Notes under the pieces: model-generated
The model's database searches: none
Told to the model about the DNA's origin: nothing
Seen by the model: only the letters and a program-made list of their open reading frames with translations
Shown here: in pieces, positions 7,169-9,660 of the stretch
Position numbering within the stretch: the stretch's first letter is position 1
Layout of the letters: the number at the start of each line of letters is the position of its first letter
Program-made: the position numbers and the translations under genes
Source: an uncultured Actinomycetes bacterium
GTDB lineage: Bacteria > Actinomycetota > Actinomycetes > Mycobacteriales > Mycobacteriaceae
Assembly (NCBI GenBank): GCA_903911165.1
Contig: CAIWCQ010000247.1
Location: 1-9,660, forward strand
Direction of reading: 5' to 3'
DNA: 9,660 bases

Positions 7169-7903
7169 TCACGCACGCAGCAGATAGGTGTCCATGATCC
7201 AACCGATCCGCGCCCGGGCATCGGCCCGCAGGGCGACGATCTGCTCACCGACCTCACCGACCTCACCGGAGATGAGGATCTCGTCTGCGGTGCCCAGGTA
7301 GGCGCCCCACCAGATCCGGGTCTGTGGCGGGCAATCAAGGAAAGCGCAATCCCCGTCGAGCATCACCACCGCCGAACCTGACAAACCCTGGCGGCGCAGT
7401 TGCCGGCCGGTGGTGATCAGGACCGGTTCACCGATGTCGTTGAGCGGAATGCGATGCCGGGCGGTCAACGCCTGGATGGCGGTGATCCCGGGGACGACGT
7501 CGTAGCGCAGGTCGACGTGGCGGGCCACCTCGTCGAGAATCCGCAATGTGCTGTCATAGAGCGACGGGTCACCCAATGCCAGAAAAGCACCGACCTCATC
7601 GGGGCCGAGTTCGGTCTGGATCGCACCAGCCCACAACCGGGCACGAGCCATATGCCAGTCGCTGACGGCATCGGCGTAATCGGAGTCGCTGGCGCGAACC
7701 GGATCGGGCAACTCAACGAAACGGTAGTGCGGCTCGGTGATGAAACGACGGCAGACCTCGCGGCGCAGAGCGAGAAGGTCGGCGGTTGCTTCGCCCTTGT
7801 CCATCGCGAAGAACACGTCGGTGTCGCGGAGCGCCCTGATCGCCTGGGCCGTCACAAAGTCGGGATCACCGGCTCCGATGCCGATCACGTGGATCACCCG
7901 CAT
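7169..7903 (-). CDS. cobF: Precorrin-6A synthase (deacetylating), CobF
   Basis: S-adenosylmethionine-dependent tetrapyrrole methylase of the aerobic cobalamin pathway: it methylates precorrin-5 at C-1 and releases the acetyl group, giving precorrin-6A. 244 residues, close to known CobF. Seen: N-terminal glycine loop VIGIGAGDPD (6-15), the methylase motif LALGDPSLYDS (108-118), PGITAIQAL (138-146) and the GRQLRRQG segment (166-173). DWHMARARLWA (82-92) and the DCPPQTRIWWGAYLG region (190-204) also look CobF-like and separate it from CobI/CobJ/CobM paralogues. It begins 10 bases after the MFS stop without a Shine-Dalgarno sequence, suggesting translational coupling. No other cob gene and no cobalamin riboswitch are in the window; in mycobacteria the remaining cob genes lie elsewhere. 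CobF is reported absent from the M. tuberculosis complex but kept in M. canettii and many non-tuberculous species, so its presence argues against that complex. GEVGEVGE (213-220) reflects a 9-base tandem repeat. Confidence 0.92.
   Translation of the reverse strand: MRVIHVIGIGAGDPDFVTAQAIRALRDTDVFFAMDKGEATADLLALRREVCRRFITEPHYRFVELPDPVRASDSDYADAVSDWHMARARLWAGAIQTELGPDEVGAFLALGDPSLYDSTLRILDEVARHVDLRYDVVPGITAIQALTARHRIPLNDIGEPVLITTGRQLRRQGLSGSAVVMLDGDCAFLDCPPQTRIWWGAYLGTADEILISGEVGEVGEQIVALRADARARIGWIMDTYLLRA
7244..7268. repeat. 9-bp tandem repeat inside cobF
   Basis: The unit CTCACCGAC is present at 7244-7252 and 7253-7261, and the first seven bases of a third copy run to 7268: 25 bases of perfect 9-bp periodicity. 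The unit is three codons, so it encodes Gly-Glu-Val repeats (GEVGEVGE) and changes in copy number would stay in frame. Confidence 0.9.
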
Positions 7904-7913
7904 GCCGGTGAGC

Positions 7914-9098
7914 CTAGTCAGGCCGCCTCAAAGGCAACACGGTGCCGAGTCGCAGCGCCCATCGGCCGATCAGCATCGCCGCGAAGCAACCCCCAACCAC
8001 ACCCGAGATCAGCAGCGGCAGCCGTCCATCGGCGCCCCACAACAACCCGGCCCACACCCCGGCGACAAGGATCGCCAGTCCACTGCCGCCCTGGAATACC
8101 CCCTGAGCGGTCGTCTGCCGTCCAGAGCCGACGAGCGAGGACACCCACGCCTTTCCCACCCCATCGGTGCAGGCGGTGAAGATGCCGTAGACGCCGATCA
8201 GCATCCACGCCAACACCGGGTCGGTGGTCAGACCCAGGCCTACGTACGCGACGGCGAAGAAGAGCAGACCGACACCGAACACCACCGAGTGCGGCAACCG
8301 GTCGGCCAGTGCACCAGCCGGGAAACTCGCGAGCGCGTACACCAGGTTGTAGGTGACATAGGCCAGGATCACCTCGGCAACGCCGAACCCGATCTCGTTG
8401 AGCCGCAACAACAGCAACGCGTCGGGAAAGTTGACCAGACCAAACCCGACGACCACGGCGCTCACCCGCCAAAATCGTTTCGGAAGGTCCCGGAAACCAC
8501 TGAAGAGGGGTTGCCGCGGTGGCCGCGGTCCGGTTCGTGGCTTCTCCCGCACCAGAAAGATCAGCAGCACCGAGAGCACCGCCGGAATGATCGCGACGTA
8601 CAGCAGCGGTGCGATCCGATGATCCAGCAGTTCGTAACCGGCCAGGCCGATGAGCGGACCGACCACAGCGCCGAGGGTGTCCATGGCGCGGTGGAACCCG
8701 AAAACCCGCCCCCTCGAACCGGATTCGACTCCCTCGACCAACAGCGCATCCCGGGGCGCGCCCCGGATTCCCTTCCCGAGCCGATCGACCACCCGGCCGG
8801 TGAGCACGCCGGGCCAGGCACCGGCGGCAGCAACGATCACCTTGCCCAGCGCCGCCATGCCATAGCCGGTGGCGATCAGGGGCCGCTTGGCGTACCGGTC
8901 GCCGAGAGGCCCGACGGCGAGTTTGGTCATCGACGCGGCACCCTCTGCTACCCCCTCGATCGCCCCCACCACGGCGGGCGGGGCACCGAGCACCGTGGTC
9001 AGGTAGATCGGCAAAAGCGGGTAGAGCAACTCACTGGCGGTGTCCTGCAGGAACGACACCGCGGAGAGCACCCGAACATTGCGGGTCAACCACGTCAC
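7914..9098 (-). CDS. MFS transporter, substrate unknown
   Basis: 394 residues with about twelve membrane helices, full length for the Major Facilitator Superfamily. Seen: the motif A loop between helices 2 and 3, GPLGDRYAKR (63-72), its second-half counterpart GALADRLPHS (262-271), and DRLGKGIRGAPRDALL (105-120), typical of a prokaryotic MFS group often labelled MJ1317-like. FTACTDGVGKAWVSSLV (307-323) mirrors this in the C-terminal half, as expected from the internal duplication of MFS proteins. A basic cytoplasmic loop (185-210) separates the halves. The start codon is GTG, with AGGA about 11 bases upstream; there is no competing ATG near it. It leads a tight run with cobF (10-base gap) and the holin-like gene. 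A link to corrinoids, cobalt or a precursor is only suggested by this neighbourhood; the family does not predict substrate, and drug or sugar efflux is equally possible. Confidence 0.87.
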   Translation of the reverse strand: MTWLTRNVRVLSAVSFLQDTASELLYPLLPIYLTTVLGAPPAVVGAIEGVAEGAASMTKLAVGPLGDRYAKRPLIATGYGMAALGKVIVAAAGAWPGVLTGRVVDRLGKGIRGAPRDALLVEGVESGSRGRVFGFHRAMDTLGAVVGPLIGLAGYELLDHRIAPLLYVAIIPAVLSVLLIFLVREKPRTGPRPPRQPLFSGFRDLPKRFWRVSAVVVGFGLVNFPDALLLLRLNEIGFGVAEVILAYVTYNLVYALASFPAGALADRLPHSVVFGVGLLFFAVAYVGLGLTTDPVLAWMLIGVYGIFTACTDGVGKAWVSSLVGSGRQTTAQGVFQGGSGLAILVAGVWAGLLWGADGRLPLLISGVVGGCFAAMLIGRWALRLGTVLPLRRPD

Positions 9099-9138
9099 GG
9101 CGAGCGATGTCCTGTCACCGCAACAGCATGCACCCAGC

Positions 9139-9144
9139 TAGCAT
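9139..9144 (+). promoter_or_regulatory. Candidate -10 element for a leaderless DUF2231 transcript
   Basis: TAGCAT fits TANNNT and ends six bases before the ATG at 9151, so transcription would begin at or next to the start codon. No Shine-Dalgarno sequence is visible, consistent with leaderless translation. It sits in the 52-base gap shared with the divergent MFS gene. No clear -35. Confidence 0.5.
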
Positions 9145-9150
9145 GAGCCC

Positions 9151-9639
9151 ATGTCCATGGTCAGCGGCCTGCCCGCCCATCCCCTGCTGGTGCACTTCAT
9201 TGTGGTGCTGGCTCCACTGGCCGCGATCCTGGCAATCCTGTGTGCGATCTGGCCGGCGGCCCGGCAGCGTCTGGTGTGGCTCGTATTCGTGTTGGCCGCC
9301 GTCAACCTGGTGCTGACGCCGATCGCCGCCGAAGCCGGTGAGTGGCTCTACGGTCGGGTGGACGAGTCGGCGGCTCTGGAAACCCATGAGCACCTCGGCG
9401 AGACCATGGTGTACTTCTCGCTTGCCCTGATGGCCGCCGCGATCCTGCTGGCGATCTCCCACGTCCGTGCCAGTCGCGGCAAAGCGCTACCGGCGCCGGC
9501 GTCAGCGATCATCGCCGTGTTCGTGGTGGTGGCGGCGGTCGCAACATCGGTGCAGGTGTACCGGATCGGGCATTCCGGCGCGGAATCGGTGTGGGGCGAC
9601 GCGCTCACGAGCAGTCCGGCAGGCGAGTCCGAGGACTAG
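9151..9639 (+). CDS. DUF2231 family membrane protein
   Basis: 162 residues with four predicted membrane helices, about 12-34, 40-60, 86-104 and 117-135. The N-terminus GLPAHPLLVHF (6-16) is the family hallmark, and the chain ends in the equally typical YRIGHSGAESVWG (137-149) and a short acidic tail. Histidines H10, H15, H79, H81 and H141 sit at or near membrane edges, next to Glu63, Glu77 and Glu80. Such a set could bind heme or metal, but that is inference and the family has no established function. The ATG at 9151 is chosen because it fits the conserved N-terminus and the leaderless -10 at 9139-9144; the ATG at 9157 would remove only two residues. Transcribed alone and followed by a hairpin. 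Not part of the neighbouring cobF run. Confidence 0.85.
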   Translation: MSMVSGLPAHPLLVHFIVVLAPLAAILAILCAIWPAARQRLVWLVFVLAAVNLVLTPIAAEAGEWLYGRVDESAALETHEHLGETMVYFSLALMAAAILLAISHVRASRGKALPAPASAIIAVFVVVAAVATSVQVYRIGHSGAESVWGDALTSSPAGESED

Positions 9640-9641
9640 TA

Positions 9642-9658
9642 GTGGGCTAATCGCCCAC
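9642..9658 (+). terminator. Hairpin after the DUF2231 gene, candidate terminator
   Basis: GTGGGC (9642-9647) and GCCCAC (9653-9658) form a perfect 6-bp stem with a 5-base loop, two bases after the stop codon. The window ends two bases later, so any T-run or further pairing cannot be judged. Confidence 0.45.
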
Positions 9659-9660
9659 AG

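Noticed and set aside
7737..9146. 469-codon open frame on + across the MFS and cobF genes
   Set aside because: Its translation is rich in Arg, His, Gln, Pro and Gly, with no domain or membrane pattern. The minus strand carries two recognisable, full-length families over the same bases.
9099..9150. Cobalamin riboswitch ahead of the MFS-cobF run
   Set aside because: The gap is 52 bases, far shorter than a cobalamin riboswitch, and no B12-box-like sequence is seen.

Overview
The window is GC-rich chromosomal DNA from an actinobacterium, almost certainly a mycobacterium (Mycobacterium/Mycolicibacterium). UvrD1, the short AroQ-type chorismate mutase and Pgi match, as I remember them, their M. tuberculosis counterparts (Rv0949, Rv0948c, Rv0946c) over long stretches. 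The gene order M23 peptidase / uvrD1 / chorismate mutase / pgi, with the same relative orientations, is the M. tuberculosis Rv0950c-Rv0946c block read in reverse.

Layout. Bases 1-666 hold the 3' part of a membrane-anchored M23 (LytM-type) peptidase on +, convergent with uvrD1 (726-3080, -). Two hairpins lie between them. uvrD1 is divergent from the chorismate mutase (3240-3497, +; alternative start 3189). That gene converges across a strong intergenic palindrome with a succinate-semialdehyde-type aldehyde dehydrogenase (3590-5047, -). The dehydrogenase is divergent, with 49 bases between, from pgi (5097-6746, +). pgi converges with a three-gene minus-strand run with gaps of only 10 and 12 bases: MFS transporter (7914-9098), cobF precorrin-6A synthase (7169-7903) and a small four-helix membrane protein of the YvlD/phage-holin-4 type (6758-7156). 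A DUF2231 membrane protein (9151-9639, +) is divergent from the MFS gene, and a hairpin follows it at the window edge.

How the genes work together. Most are single-gene housekeeping units: cell-wall hydrolysis, DNA repair, aromatic amino acid synthesis, glucose-6-phosphate isomerisation and semialdehyde oxidation. The only likely multi-gene transcript is MFS-cobF-holin-like, which puts an orphan cobalamin-pathway methyltransferase behind an uncharacterised transporter. pgi and the DUF2231 gene both have a TANNNT -10-like hexamer 6-7 bases before the ATG and look like leaderless transcripts.

No phage, insertion sequence, CRISPR array, RNA gene or defence system is visible. No intergenic stretch exceeds 300 bases. 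I see no convincing undescribed system. The points most worth a second look are the MFS-cobF cluster, a hairpin able to hide the chorismate mutase ribosome binding site, the palindrome at 3497-3557, and the conserved histidines of the DUF2231 protein.
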